Shown in pieces: positions 1-7,948 of a DNA stretch of 64,000 bases (positions within the stretch are counted from its first letter, which is position 1; every line of letters begins with the position of its first letter). The notes under the pieces were generated by a model that made no database searches, was not told where the DNA came from, and worked only from the letters and a program-made list of their open reading frames with translations. The position numbers and the translations under genes were made by a program. The DNA lies in assembly GCF_008868125.1 (NCBI RefSeq), contig NZ_WAAQ01000002.1, positions 948,910 to 1,012,909 of the forward strand, given 5' to 3'. Origin of the DNA: Microbacterium maritypicum. GTDB lineage: Bacteria; Actinomycetota; Actinomycetes; Actinomycetales; Microbacteriaceae.

Positions 1-81
1 TGCGAGAAACCGCTGCTGAAGCTGAGAATCGTTACCCTTCCCGACTAGCCGGAACAGGCCTTCCGGGCCGTCGTCCCGGTC

Positions 82-87
82 TAGCCT
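82..87 (+). promoter_or_regulatory. leaderless -10 box of the cation efflux gene
   Basis: TAGCCT ends six bases before the ATG at 94, so transcription would begin at or next to the start codon. No Shine-Dalgarno sequence is present. Confidence 0.6.
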
Positions 88-93
88 GGGGGC

Positions 94-1014
94 ATGCACG
101 ATCACGCACGCGCCCCCGGCGGCATCCGCTCCGCGAGCAGCAGACGCCTGCTCGCGATCTCGCTGTCCCTCACCGCGACGGTGATGCTCGTCCAGATCGT
201 CGGCGCGCTGCTCTCCGGTTCTCTCGCGCTGCTCGCCGATGCGGCACACATGTTCACGGACGCCTCCGGTCTCGTGATCGCTCTCATCGCCGCCACTGTC
301 GCCGCGCGCCCGGCGGATGACAGGCGCACCTTCGGATATCAGCGCGCCGAGGTGTTCGGTGCGCTGATCAATGCCGTCATCCTGATCGCCCTCGCGACCT
401 GGGTCGCGATCGAGGGCATCGGGCGACTCATCGATCCGGGAGAGGTCGAGGTCGCCGGCGGCCTCATGCTGATCGTCGCGGTGGTGGGAATGCTCGCGAA
501 CGCCGTGTCGATGTGGCTGCTGAGTCGCGCGCAGCGCACCAGCATCAACGTGCGCGGTGCCTACCTCGAGGTGATGGGCGATCTGATCGGTTCTGTGGCG
601 GTCATCGTGGCAGCGGTGGTCATCCTCGTCACCGGATGGATGCCGGCCGATGCCATCGCGTCGCTGTTCATCGCGGCGATGATCATCCCTCGGGCCATCG
701 CCCTGCTGCGGGAGGTGTTCTCGGTTCTCGCCGAGTCCGCGCCGAAGGGCACGGCGGTGAGCGAGATCCGTACCCACCTTCTCGGATACGAGGGCGTCGT
801 CGGCGTGCATGATGTGCACGTCTGGCAGCTCACACGCGGAGCACCCGTGTTCACGGCCCACGTCAGCATCGAACCGACGCTGTTCGCCGACGGCCGTTCA
901 GCCCAACTGCTCACCGAGATGCAGGCGTGCCTCGCCGATCACTTCGACGTGGAGCATTCCACCTTCCAGATCGAGCCGGCCGAGCAGTCGGACTGCGAGC
1001 CGCACCACGCCTGA
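94..1014 (+). CDS. cation diffusion facilitator (CDF/CzcD-type) metal efflux protein
   Basis: Membrane antiporter that exports divalent metal ions, by family most often zinc or cobalt. The 306 residues contain about six membrane segments followed by a cytoplasmic domain of about 85 residues. The first metal site is visible as ADAAHMFTD (D49, H52, D56). At the second site, in the fifth membrane helix, the usual HxxxD appears as E159-x3-D163 (LEVMGD), which could change metal preference. The N-terminus is short and has only two histidines. The ATG at 94 follows a leaderless promoter. It converges on ligD with a gap of 16 bp. The family assignment is secure; the ion is not known. Confidence 0.9.
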   Translation: MHDHARAPGGIRSASSRRLLAISLSLTATVMLVQIVGALLSGSLALLADAAHMFTDASGLVIALIAATVAARPADDRRTFGYQRAEVFGALINAVILIALATWVAIEGIGRLIDPGEVEVAGGLMLIVAVVGMLANAVSMWLLSRAQRTSINVRGAYLEVMGDLIGSVAVIVAAVVILVTGWMPADAIASLFIAAMIIPRAIALLREVFSVLAESAPKGTAVSEIRTHLLGYEGVVGVHDVHVWQLTRGAPVFTAHVSIEPTLFADGRSAQLLTEMQACLADHFDVEHSTFQIEPAEQSDCEPHHA

Positions 1015-1030
1015 TCTGCTCGATCGAGTC

Positions 1031-2983
1031 TCAGGTCTCGACGGAGATCTCGTCCGGGCTCTTGTCCGGGCGCAGACCTCGCCAGCGGGCATGACGGAGT
1101 ACGCCGTCCGGAGTCCAGTTCGCGAACTCGACCTCGCCGACGACTTCCGCCCGCACCCAGAGGGCGTCAGAGGCATCCGGGGCGGGTACTCCGTCGAGCG
1201 GTGCGGCGTCCACCCGCAGCGGTTCGAGCCGTGTGAGCAGATCGCGCAGGATGCGGTCGGTGAATCCGGTCCCCACGCGTCCGACGTAGCGCAGGCCGCC
1301 CCCACCTCGGTTCGGGTCGGGCACGGCGAGCAGGAGAGACCCGAGCGTGCTCTCCCGGTCGCCCTTGCCGGGGCGGATCCCGACGATCACCGCCTCCTGC
1401 ATCCTGGTGTGCTTGAGCTTCAGCCAGGAGGGGGAGCGCTGCCCCGGGCGGTACCGCGACATCGGATCCTTGACGACGACGCCCTCGAGCCCGAACTCCC
1501 GGCTTGCAGCGAGTGCCGCGTCGACGTCGTCGAACACGGGAGGGATCTGCACGGGGGCGTCGAGGTCGGCGATCACATCCTCGAGCAGTGTGCGACGCTC
1601 CCGCAGAGGCATGCCGGTGAGGTCGTGTCCGTCGAGACGCAGCAGGTCGAACAGCATGTAGACGATGGGGGTGCGCACCACCTCGCGCTCGATCTCTCGC
1701 GGGCGGGTGAGGTGCATCCGATTCTGGAGGAGGGAGAAGCTCGGGCGGCCGTGGGAGTCGAAGGCGACGATCTCACCGTCGACGATCGCGTCTGCGACCG
1801 GCAGGAAGGGCGCTCCGTCGGCTGTGAGCTCGGGGTAGCGGGCGGTGATGTCGATTCCGCTGCGTGCGTGCAGCAGCATCCGCCCGTTCGCCCAGGTGCC
1901 CATCGCGCGGATGCCGTCCCATTTGACCTCGACCCACGAGGGGTCGCTCAGAGCGCGGGCGACCCCGGGGGAGCCGTTCTCGGCGAGCATCGGCGCCACC
2001 GATGCCGGGATCGGAGGGGAGGCGGGCGCGGGAGAGCTCTGGGGATACCGGTGGGAGCGTCGGGCCTTCGCCGGTTGCGGGAGCGGAGCGGTCTCGGGCG
2101 GGTGGAGCGTCGAGAGGGGGTCGACGCCGGCGGCCGCGCGGGCGAGCACCTGATCGAGGTCGAGCTGGGCGAGGCCCGGGTCGTCGAGTTCGTCCCAGGT
2201 GCGAGGAGCAGCCACCCAGGGCTGCGCACGGCCGCGGAGCGAGTAGGGCGAGATCGTGGTCTTCTTGCCGTTGTTCTGGCTCCAGTCGAGGAACACCTTG
2301 CCGCCACGGACCGCCTTCGCCATGACGCTGGTGGCGAGGTCGGGGTGGTCGTTCTCGATCATTCGGGCGAGCTCTCTGACGACGGTCGAGACCTCGTCGC
2401 TCGTCTGCTCGCCGGGTAGCGACGCGTACAGGTGGATGCCCTTGCTGCCGCTGGTGACCGGCAGGGGGTCGAGCCCCATGTCGGACAGGATGACGCGGGC
2501 GATGCGGGCGACCTCGGCACACTGCTCCAGCCCCACCCCCTCCCCGGGGTCGAGGTCGAGCACGAGCCGATCGGGCTTGCCGGGAAGGCCCTCGGGGGAG
2601 AAGCGCCACTGCGGCACATGCAGTTCGATGGCGGCGACCTGCGCGAGCCAGACGAGGGTCGGGACGTCCTGGACGAGGGGGTACTCCTTGGGGCCGTCCG
2701 AGTGCTGGATCGCCTGTCGGGGGATCCACGACGGCGCGCCCGGCTCGATCTGCTTCGTGAAGAACGCGTCAGCCGGGGCCTCCGCGCTCCCGACGCCCTC
2801 CACCCAGCGTTTGCGGGTGACGGGGCGGCCGTCGAGGAGGGGGAGCAGGAGCGGAGCGATGGCCGTGTAGTAGGCGATGATCTCGCCCTTGGTGGTGCCG
2901 GTCGCGGGATACACGACCTTGTCGAGGTTGGTCACACGCAGGCGTCGGCCGTCGACCTGCACGATCTGCCCTTCTGTGACCAT
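1031..2983 (-). CDS. ligD: LigD-type ATP-dependent DNA ligase (polymerase + ligase domains)
   Basis: Repairs double-strand breaks by non-homologous end joining together with Ku. Residues about 10-295 form the primase-like polymerase domain, with the catalytic pair D143 and D145 in LDLDPGEG. A proline-rich linker (about 295-328) leads to the ATP-dependent ligase domain, whose adenylated lysine is K354 in EVKWDGIRA, followed by the OB-fold. There is no phosphoesterase domain, so this is a POL-LIG form, shorter than mycobacterial POL-PE-LIG. I chose the ATG at 2983 because TACGCT lies six bases upstream; an upstream in-frame ATG at 3031 would lie beyond that promoter. It is divergent from ku across about 90 bp. 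Confidence 0.93.
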   Translation of the reverse strand: MVTEGQIVQVDGRRLRVTNLDKVVYPATGTTKGEIIAYYTAIAPLLLPLLDGRPVTRKRWVEGVGSAEAPADAFFTKQIEPGAPSWIPRQAIQHSDGPKEYPLVQDVPTLVWLAQVAAIELHVPQWRFSPEGLPGKPDRLVLDLDPGEGVGLEQCAEVARIARVILSDMGLDPLPVTSGSKGIHLYASLPGEQTSDEVSTVVRELARMIENDHPDLATSVMAKAVRGGKVFLDWSQNNGKKTTISPYSLRGRAQPWVAAPRTWDELDDPGLAQLDLDQVLARAAAGVDPLSTLHPPETAPLPQPAKARRSHRYPQSSPAPASPPIPASVAPMLAENGSPGVARALSDPSWVEVKWDGIRAMGTWANGRMLLHARSGIDITARYPELTADGAPFLPVADAIVDGEIVAFDSHGRPSFSLLQNRMHLTRPREIEREVVRTPIVYMLFDLLRLDGHDLTGMPLRERRTLLEDVIADLDAPVQIPPVFDDVDAALAASREFGLEGVVVKDPMSRYRPGQRSPSWLKLKHTRMQEAVIVGIRPGKGDRESTLGSLLLAVPDPNRGGGGLRYVGRVGTGFTDRILRDLLTRLEPLRVDAAPLDGVPAPDASDALWVRAEVVGEVEFANWTPDGVLRHARWRGLRPDKSPDEISVET

Positions 2984-2989
2984 GGGGCC

Positions 2990-2995
2990 AGCGTA
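2990..2995 (-). promoter_or_regulatory. leaderless -10 box of ligD
   Basis: On the minus strand TACGCT ends six bases before the ATG at 2983. This decides between the two in-frame ATG codons. Confidence 0.55.
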
Positions 2996-3072
2996 GTCAA
3001 GGGTCCGCGTGGTCGAGGCGTCGGTGGTCAAGGGGCTGGTCGTGACGGCGGCGGCTGGTGTCTACTGGTGTG

Positions 3073-3882
3073 ATGAGGACGATCTGGAAGGGCGCACTGA
3101 CGTTCGGGCTCGTGAACGTCCCGGTCAAGGTGTACTCCGCGACCGAGGACCACGACGTGCCGCTGCATCAGGTGCACGAGAAGGACGGCGGACGCATCCG
3201 CTATCAGCGCACCTGCGAGGTGTGCGGCGAGACCGTGGCCTACGCGGACATCGACCGCGCCTACGTCGACGAGGGCCAGACCGTCGTGCTGACGAAAGAC
3301 GACCTCGCGGCGCTTCCGGCGGAGAAGAGCCGGGAGATCGACGTGGTCGAGTTCGTGCCGTCCGACCAGGTCGATCTGCTCACACTCGACAAGCCGTACT
3401 ACCTCGAACCCGATTCGAAGTCGCCGAAGGCCTACGTGCTGCTGAGGAAGACCCTCGAGCAGACCGACCGCACGGCGATCGTGCGCTTCACCCTGCGGCA
3501 GAAGACCCGCCTCGCCGCGCTCCGGGTGCGAGGGAAGGTGCTCGTGCTGCAGACGCTCCTGTGGGCAGACGAGGTGCGCGAAGCCGCGTTCCCGGCGCTG
3601 GAGGAGGACGTGCGGATCTCGAAGAAGGAGTTGGAGCTCTCGGCCTCCCTCGTCGACAGCTACTCGGCGGACTTCGACCCCGAGGCGTTCGTCGACGAGT
3701 ACCAGAAGGAACTGCGCACCCTCATCGACGCGAAGATCGAGGCGGGCGACACGTTCGACGTGGCCGAGACCTTCGGTGAAACCGAGAAGGCGGCAGAGGG
3801 CGGCGAGGTCATCGACCTCATGGAAGCGCTGCGCGCGAGCGTGGCGCGGTCGAAGGAAGAGCGCGCCAAGAACGCGGGGTGA
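3073..3882 (+). CDS. ku: Ku protein (non-homologous end joining)
   Basis: Homodimeric DNA-end-binding ring that recruits LigD. The 269 residues begin with the typical MRTIWKGALTFGLVNVPVK and cover the whole bacterial Ku core (beta-barrel and bridge), ending in a lysine/arginine-rich tail (ARSKEERAKNAG). In-frame GTG codons occur just upstream at 3058 and 3070, but the MRTIWKG start matches the family. It is divergent from ligD, forming a two-gene repair module, and is followed by a strong hairpin shared with the convergent DedA gene. Confidence 0.95.
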   Translation: MRTIWKGALTFGLVNVPVKVYSATEDHDVPLHQVHEKDGGRIRYQRTCEVCGETVAYADIDRAYVDEGQTVVLTKDDLAALPAEKSREIDVVEFVPSDQVDLLTLDKPYYLEPDSKSPKAYVLLRKTLEQTDRTAIVRFTLRQKTRLAALRVRGKVLVLQTLLWADEVREAAFPALEEDVRISKKELELSASLVDSYSADFDPEAFVDEYQKELRTLIDAKIEAGDTFDVAETFGETEKAAEGGEVIDLMEALRASVARSKEERAKNAG

Positions 3883-3883
3883 T

Positions 3884-3913
3884 CATCGGGTGCCGAGGAG
3901 TCGGCCCCCGATG
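3884..3913. terminator. bidirectional terminator between ku and the DedA gene
   Basis: Inverted repeat CATCGGG...CCCGATG encloses an inner stem GCCGA-GGAG-TCGGC. It lies between two convergent genes. There is no T-tract, as is common in high-GC actinobacteria. Confidence 0.6.
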
Positions 3914-3918
3914 CGCGA

Positions 3919-4710
3919 TCAGTGCTTGCCGTCGCCGTCCAGGTCGGGAGAACGGTCGAAGACGTCGGCGTCGAGCACGAGCTCCTGTGCCTCCTCGGCG
4001 TCGGTGACCACGTCTTCGCCTGCCGCAGCGGACTTCTTGGCCTTGTGACGCTCGGAGAGGTAGTGCCACAGCGTGACGAGCGCGGTGCCACCGACGGCCG
4101 CAAGCAGGATCAGGTCGATGTAGCTCTCCACGAACTCGGCGACCGGCGGGATGAAGCCGATGAGATAGCCGAACATGGTGAGCCCGAAGCCCCAGAGGAC
4201 CGCCCCGATCAGGTTGTAGAGGGTGTACTTGCGCCATGGCATATGGCCCACACCGGCGGCGACCGGGGCGAAGGTGCGCACGATCGGCACGAAGCGCGCG
4301 AGGATCACGGTGATGCCGCCGAAGCGCTCGAAGAACGCGTTCGTGCGTTCGACGTTCTTCTTGCTGAACAGGCCCGATTCCTTGCGCTCGAAGACCGCCG
4401 GTCCACCCTTGTGGCCGATGACGTATCCGACTTCACCGCCGACGAACGCCGCGAGGCCGATCAGGAGTGCGACCCACCAGACGTTGATGCCGAAGACGCC
4501 GTGCTCGGAGCCCGCGATCGGGTGCGAGAGGAGGCCGGCGATCACCAGGAGGGTGTCACCGGGAAGCAGGAACCCGACGAGCAGACCGGTCTCGGCGAAG
4601 ATGATGAAGCACACCACGAGCAGTGCCCACGGCCCGGCGGTCCCGATGATCGTCGCAGGGTCGAGCCAGGGGATGAGAGCGGTCGGCGCGTGCAGCATGG
4701 TTTCGAGCAC
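3919..4710 (-). CDS. DedA/SNARE-associated family membrane protein
   Basis: Polytopic inner-membrane protein of the DedA family; members have been linked to lipid flipping and envelope homeostasis. Visible family marks are FAETGLLVGFLLPGDTLL in the first re-entrant region and FARFVPIVRTFAPVAAG, where the R-x-x-P-x-x-R residues lie. The acidic/lysine-rich C-terminal tail (AKKSAAAGEDVVTDAEEA) is cytoplasmic. The start is uncertain: GTG at 4710 (263 residues) or ATG at 4698 (259 residues). The longer open frame, to 4833, runs into the tRNA gene and is unlikely. Confidence 0.88.
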   Translation of the reverse strand: MLETMLHAPTALIPWLDPATIIGTAGPWALLVVCFIIFAETGLLVGFLLPGDTLLVIAGLLSHPIAGSEHGVFGINVWWVALLIGLAAFVGGEVGYVIGHKGGPAVFERKESGLFSKKNVERTNAFFERFGGITVILARFVPIVRTFAPVAAGVGHMPWRKYTLYNLIGAVLWGFGLTMFGYLIGFIPPVAEFVESYIDLILLAAVGGTALVTLWHYLSERHKAKKSAAAGEDVVTDAEEAQELVLDADVFDRSPDLDGDGKH

Positions 4711-4794
4711 AGGGGGAGTCCCGTCGGTCGTGAATGGTCGGCGGTAGAACAGAGCGATGTCGTGGCGACCCGAGAAGGATGCCGTCGTCTCTCG

Positions 4795-4876
4795 TGCGGA
4801 AGGTGGGACTTGAACCCACACGCCCTGGGGCACAGGAACCTAAATCCTGCGTGTCTGCCAATTCCACCACTCCCGC
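4795..4876 (-). tRNA. tRNA-Leu (anticodon UAG)
   Basis: Read on the minus strand, the acceptor GCGGGAG pairs with CTTCCGC followed by discriminator A. The anticodon arm is CAGGA-TTTAGGT-TCCTG, giving UAG in the seven-base loop. A long variable arm (class II) is formed by GTGCCCCAGGGCGT, and the T-arm is GTGGG-TTCAAGT-CCCAC. The length is 82 nt without CCA; the next bases are CGA, so CCA must be added enzymatically. Confidence 0.95.
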
Positions 4877-4887
4877 GCGGTGGAAAC

Positions 4888-4917
4888 AGTCTACTGATCG
4901 TCGAAACCGCCTGTCTG
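4888..4917 (-). promoter_or_regulatory. promoter of tRNA-Leu
   Basis: On the minus strand CAGACA, an 18-base spacer and TAGACT are followed about 11 bases later by the 5' end of the tRNA. Confidence 0.5.
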
Positions 4918-5018
4918 GGGATCAGCCCGCAGTCCGTCTCCCCCTGAGCGCTCGGGCGCGCCAGAGCGGCTGTGGATAACTTCGGAGGGCGGAGGGCGAT
5001 TGTTGCGAGGATGCCTGG

Positions 5019-6215
5019 GTGAGTCATCCGTCCGCCCTTGTCGCCGACCGTGTGCGGTCGCGTCTGCGCGCCGAGGGCATCGACCCGTCGATCGATCCGG
5101 AGGCGGCCTCGCGCATCACCCACGCCGAGGTTCGCCGACACGACGATCTCGCCCTCGCTCGCGGGGAGGCGCTGATCGACGATGAAGCGGCGTGCGTGAG
5201 AGAGGTCATGGCGTCGCTCAGCGGATTCGGTGCGCTGCAGCCGCTGCTCGACGATCCGGAGATCGAGGAGATCTGGCTGAACGGATCCGGCCATGTGCAC
5301 ATCGCCCGCGAGGGCGAGGCAGAGCGGACGGGCCTTCGTCTCGACGATGTCGCGGTGCGCGACATCGTCGAGCGCATGCTGCAGTCGACCGGCCGGCGGG
5401 TGGATATCAGCCAGCCGTTCGTGGATGCCTCGTTGCCGGACGGATCCCGTCTGCACGTGGCGATCGCCGATGTGGTGCGCGGCTCCTGGGCCGTCAACAT
5501 CCGCAAGTTCCTGCCGAAGTACCGATCCCTCGACGCGCTAGCGGCCCAGGGGATGATGCCGACCGATGTCGCGGAGCTGCTGACGACCGCCATGAACGAC
5601 GGCCGCAGCGTGATCGTCTCGGGAGCGACGCACGCGGGCAAGACCACCATGCTCGGCGCGCTGCTGGCCTCCTGCGCCGGTACGCAGCGCATCGTCACCG
5701 TGGAGGAGACGTTCGAACTGGCCGTGGAGGGGCCAGATCTCGTCTCGCTCCAGGGGCGCCAGGCGAGTCTCGAGGGGACCGGGGAGATCACCTTGCGTCG
5801 ACTGGTGAAGGAGGCGCTGCGCATGCGCCCCGACCGTCTCGTCGTCGGCGAGGTCCGCGACGCCGAAGCCCTCGACCTCGTGCTCGCGCTCAACACCGGC
5901 GTACCCGGGGCGTGCACCGTGCACGCGAACTCGGCGACCGAAGCCATCGAGAAGCTCACGATCCTCCCGCTCTTGGCCGGACGGAACATCGATCGTGCAT
6001 TCATCGCACCGGCGCTCGCCGCGTCGATCGATCTGGTCGTGCACTGCGTCCGAGATCGGGCAGGACGGCGACACGTGCAGGAGATCATCGCTCCGACAGG
6101 CGACATCGACGAGGGGAAGGTGCGCACGAGGTCGGTCTACCGGGCGCGAACCCGGCAGAGCGACGATTTCGGCAGGGAGCGCGGGGACCTGCGCCCGATC
6201 GAGGCCGCATCGTGA
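5019..6215 (+). CDS. tadA: TadA/CpaF secretion ATPase of a Tad (Flp) pilus
   Basis: Hexameric cytoplasmic ATPase that powers pilus assembly. The protein has 398 residues. An N-terminal all-alpha region (1-90) precedes the VirB11-like core. Walker A is GATHAGKT at 202-209. The VEETFEL Asp-box-like stretch lies near 228, Walker B LVVGEV near 275 and the His box CTVHANS near 299-305. The GTG start gives MSHPSALVADRV. Its end overlaps tadB in GTGA, showing translational coupling. The usual tadZ gene is absent upstream, where tRNA-Leu lies instead. Confidence 0.93.
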   Translation: MSHPSALVADRVRSRLRAEGIDPSIDPEAASRITHAEVRRHDDLALARGEALIDDEAACVREVMASLSGFGALQPLLDDPEIEEIWLNGSGHVHIAREGEAERTGLRLDDVAVRDIVERMLQSTGRRVDISQPFVDASLPDGSRLHVAIADVVRGSWAVNIRKFLPKYRSLDALAAQGMMPTDVAELLTTAMNDGRSVIVSGATHAGKTTMLGALLASCAGTQRIVTVEETFELAVEGPDLVSLQGRQASLEGTGEITLRRLVKEALRMRPDRLVVGEVRDAEALDLVLALNTGVPGACTVHANSATEAIEKLTILPLLAGRNIDRAFIAPALAASIDLVVHCVRDRAGRRHVQEIIAPTGDIDEGKVRTRSVYRARTRQSDDFGRERGDLRPIEAAS

Positions 6216-7069
6216 CGGTGCTCGTGGGCGCTGTCCTCGCTGCGGGTGTGCTCCTGTGCCTCTCGCCATGGATGTGGCCCCTGTCGGACGAGGCCGAACC
6301 GCTCCCGCGACAGGGTCGGCTCGTCCGTCTGATCGAGGAGGCGGGGTTCGACGGGCTCTCGCGGCGTGTCTTTCTCACCGTCATCATCGCGGCCGGGCTG
6401 GTCGCGGCGTCCGTGGTGTGGCTTCTGACCGGAATCGCCGTGCTCTCCGTGCTGGCAGGCCTTGCGGGGGCGGCGGCGCCGATCATGCTCCTCCGAGGGC
6501 GCCGCACGCGACTGCGACGATCGCGGCGACAGCTTTGGCCGGACGTCTGCGATCTCCTGATCGCATCGATCCGCGTGGGCTTGTCGCTCCCCGACGCGGT
6601 GGCGAGTCTGGCGGAGTCGGCACCGAAGATGCTCAGGCCGGCGTTCATCGTCTTCGCGAGAGATCTGCGGGCGAGCGGAAGGTTCGAGTCGAGCCTCGAT
6701 CGGCTCAAGTCCACGTTGGCCGACCCCATCGGCGATCGCATCGCCGAGACCTTGCGGATGGCGCGTCAGGTCGGCGGCACGGAACTGATCAGTGTCCTGC
6801 GCGCCCTCTCGAGCTCGGTGCGGGCGGATGCGGCTCTCCGGGGCGAGGTCGAGGCGCGGCAGTCGTGGATCCGCGGTGCCGCGGTTCTCGGAGCCGTCGC
6901 GCCGTGGGTGATCCTCGGCCTGCTGGTGCTCCGACCTGAGGGCGCTGCGGCATACGGCACTCCCGAAGGCGTGATCGTGATCTGCCTGGGGGCGGCGGTG
7001 TCAGTCGTCGCCTTCCACGTCATGGTCCGCATCGGCCGGCTTCCCGAGCCTCGGCGGTGGTTCGGATGA
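6212..7069 (+). CDS. tadB: TadB-like type II secretion F-domain membrane protein
   Basis: Inner-membrane platform protein of the Tad pilus. There are 285 residues from the GTG that overlaps the tadA stop. Two membrane segments lie at the N-terminus and two at the C-terminus. Between them a GspF-type helical domain includes SIRVGLSLPDAVASLAESAP. It overlaps tadC in ATGA, so tadA-tadB-tadC form a coupled operon. Confidence 0.88.
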   Translation: MTVLVGAVLAAGVLLCLSPWMWPLSDEAEPLPRQGRLVRLIEEAGFDGLSRRVFLTVIIAAGLVAASVVWLLTGIAVLSVLAGLAGAAAPIMLLRGRRTRLRRSRRQLWPDVCDLLIASIRVGLSLPDAVASLAESAPKMLRPAFIVFARDLRASGRFESSLDRLKSTLADPIGDRIAETLRMARQVGGTELISVLRALSSSVRADAALRGEVEARQSWIRGAAVLGAVAPWVILGLLVLRPEGAAAYGTPEGVIVICLGAAVSVVAFHVMVRIGRLPEPRRWFG

Positions 7070-7922
7070 GCGCGATCTCGGTCCTCGCGAGCGCCATCCT
7101 GATCGGGGGTGGCTTCGCCGCGGGAGTGATGAGCATCCTCTCCGCCCTCCCGCGGTGGAGGGCGGCATCTCTGGCCGTGCGGATCGGGCCCTACGTGCGC
7201 GACGTCGTCGCCGATGATCAGCTGCCCAGCGGGGTTCTTCCCGCTGCGGGAGCACTGCCGGCGAGCGGGCGGACGCTGTGGGAGCGCGCGCGAAGCGGGT
7301 TCGAGAGGATGCTCGGCGGGGGAGAGGCTCTCCGGCAGCGGCTGGCGCAGGCGGGTCTGCGCACGGACCCGGCTGCGTTCCGCGGGCGGCAGCTGGGGTG
7401 GGGTCTCGCCGGGATCGGTGTGGGCGCGGTCGTGCTGACCGTGCTGGCGGTGACCGGCCGGTTGTCGGTGCCGACGGGCGCGATGCCGCTGCTCTGCGGC
7501 GCGGCGGCCGCCGCTGCGTACGACCTGCAGCTCTCCGCGCGCGCCAGGTCCCGCCGGGCGCGGCTCACCGATGAGCTTCCGACGACGCTCGAATTCCTGG
7601 CTCTGTGTCTCTCCGCGGGTGAGGGGTTCCTCGATTCGCTGCGCCGGGTCGCCGATGTGGGGTCGGGTGAGCTCACCGCCGAGCTGCGCCAGGTGGTGCT
7701 CGCGGTCGGCACCGGATCCCCCTTGGCCGATGCGCTGAACGAGATGGCGCGACGGCTGCAGCTTCCCGGACTGTCTCGCGTCGTCGACCAGGTGATCGCT
7801 GCGCTCGAGCACGGTGCCCCGCTCGCCGCCGTCCTGCATGCACAGGCGGGCGATGCACGCGAAGACGCGAAGCGCGTACTGATCGAGCAGGCGGGGCGCA
7901 AAGAGATCCTGATGCTCCTCCC
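7066..7922 (+). pseudogene. tadC: tadC, 5' part (split by the integrative element)
   Basis: Second GspF-domain platform protein of the Tad system. Codons 1-285 are intact, through a GspF domain (ELPTTLEFLALCLSAGEGF). The frame then crosses the element boundary after KEILMLLP and reads about 25 foreign codons to a stop at 7998, losing its last membrane helix. The missing end lies at 15677-15760. Joining the parts at the common CC gives RKEILMLLPLVFLILPLSVL, a 312-residue protein of normal length. The gene is therefore interrupted, not decayed. Confidence 0.93.
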
Positions 7923-7939
7923 TATGAAGCGTGAGTTAG
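7904..7939. other. attL: left junction of the integrative element
   Basis: Chromosomal half-site (tadC codons) to 7920, shared core CC at 7921-7922, then the element arm TATGAA...AGTTAG at 7923-7939. The arm mirrors the right inner arm at 15660-15676. Confidence 0.8.
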
Positions 7940-7942
7940 TAT
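7937..7942 (+). promoter_or_regulatory. leaderless -10 box of the serine recombinase
   Basis: TAGTAT ends six bases before the ATG at 7949. It overlaps the last bases of the attP arm, so recombinase binding at attP/attL could repress its own promoter. Confidence 0.6.
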
Positions 7943-7948
7943 GCATCT

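Noticed and set aside
25..40. Fur/Zur-like sequence (GAGAATCGTTACC) upstream of the CDF gene
   Set aside because: The symmetry is poor and the window starts here, so the neighbouring sequence needed to judge an operator is missing.
809..2419. Long plus-strand ORF of 536 codons
   Set aside because: It lies antisense to ligD, has low-complexity composition and no recognisable motif; GC-rich codon use of ligD keeps the opposite frame open.
4971..4979. Perfect DnaA box (TTATCCACA on the minus strand) upstream of tadA
   Set aside because: Only one copy, with no cluster or AT-rich stretch and no replication gene nearby; chance or a regulatory site is as likely as an origin.
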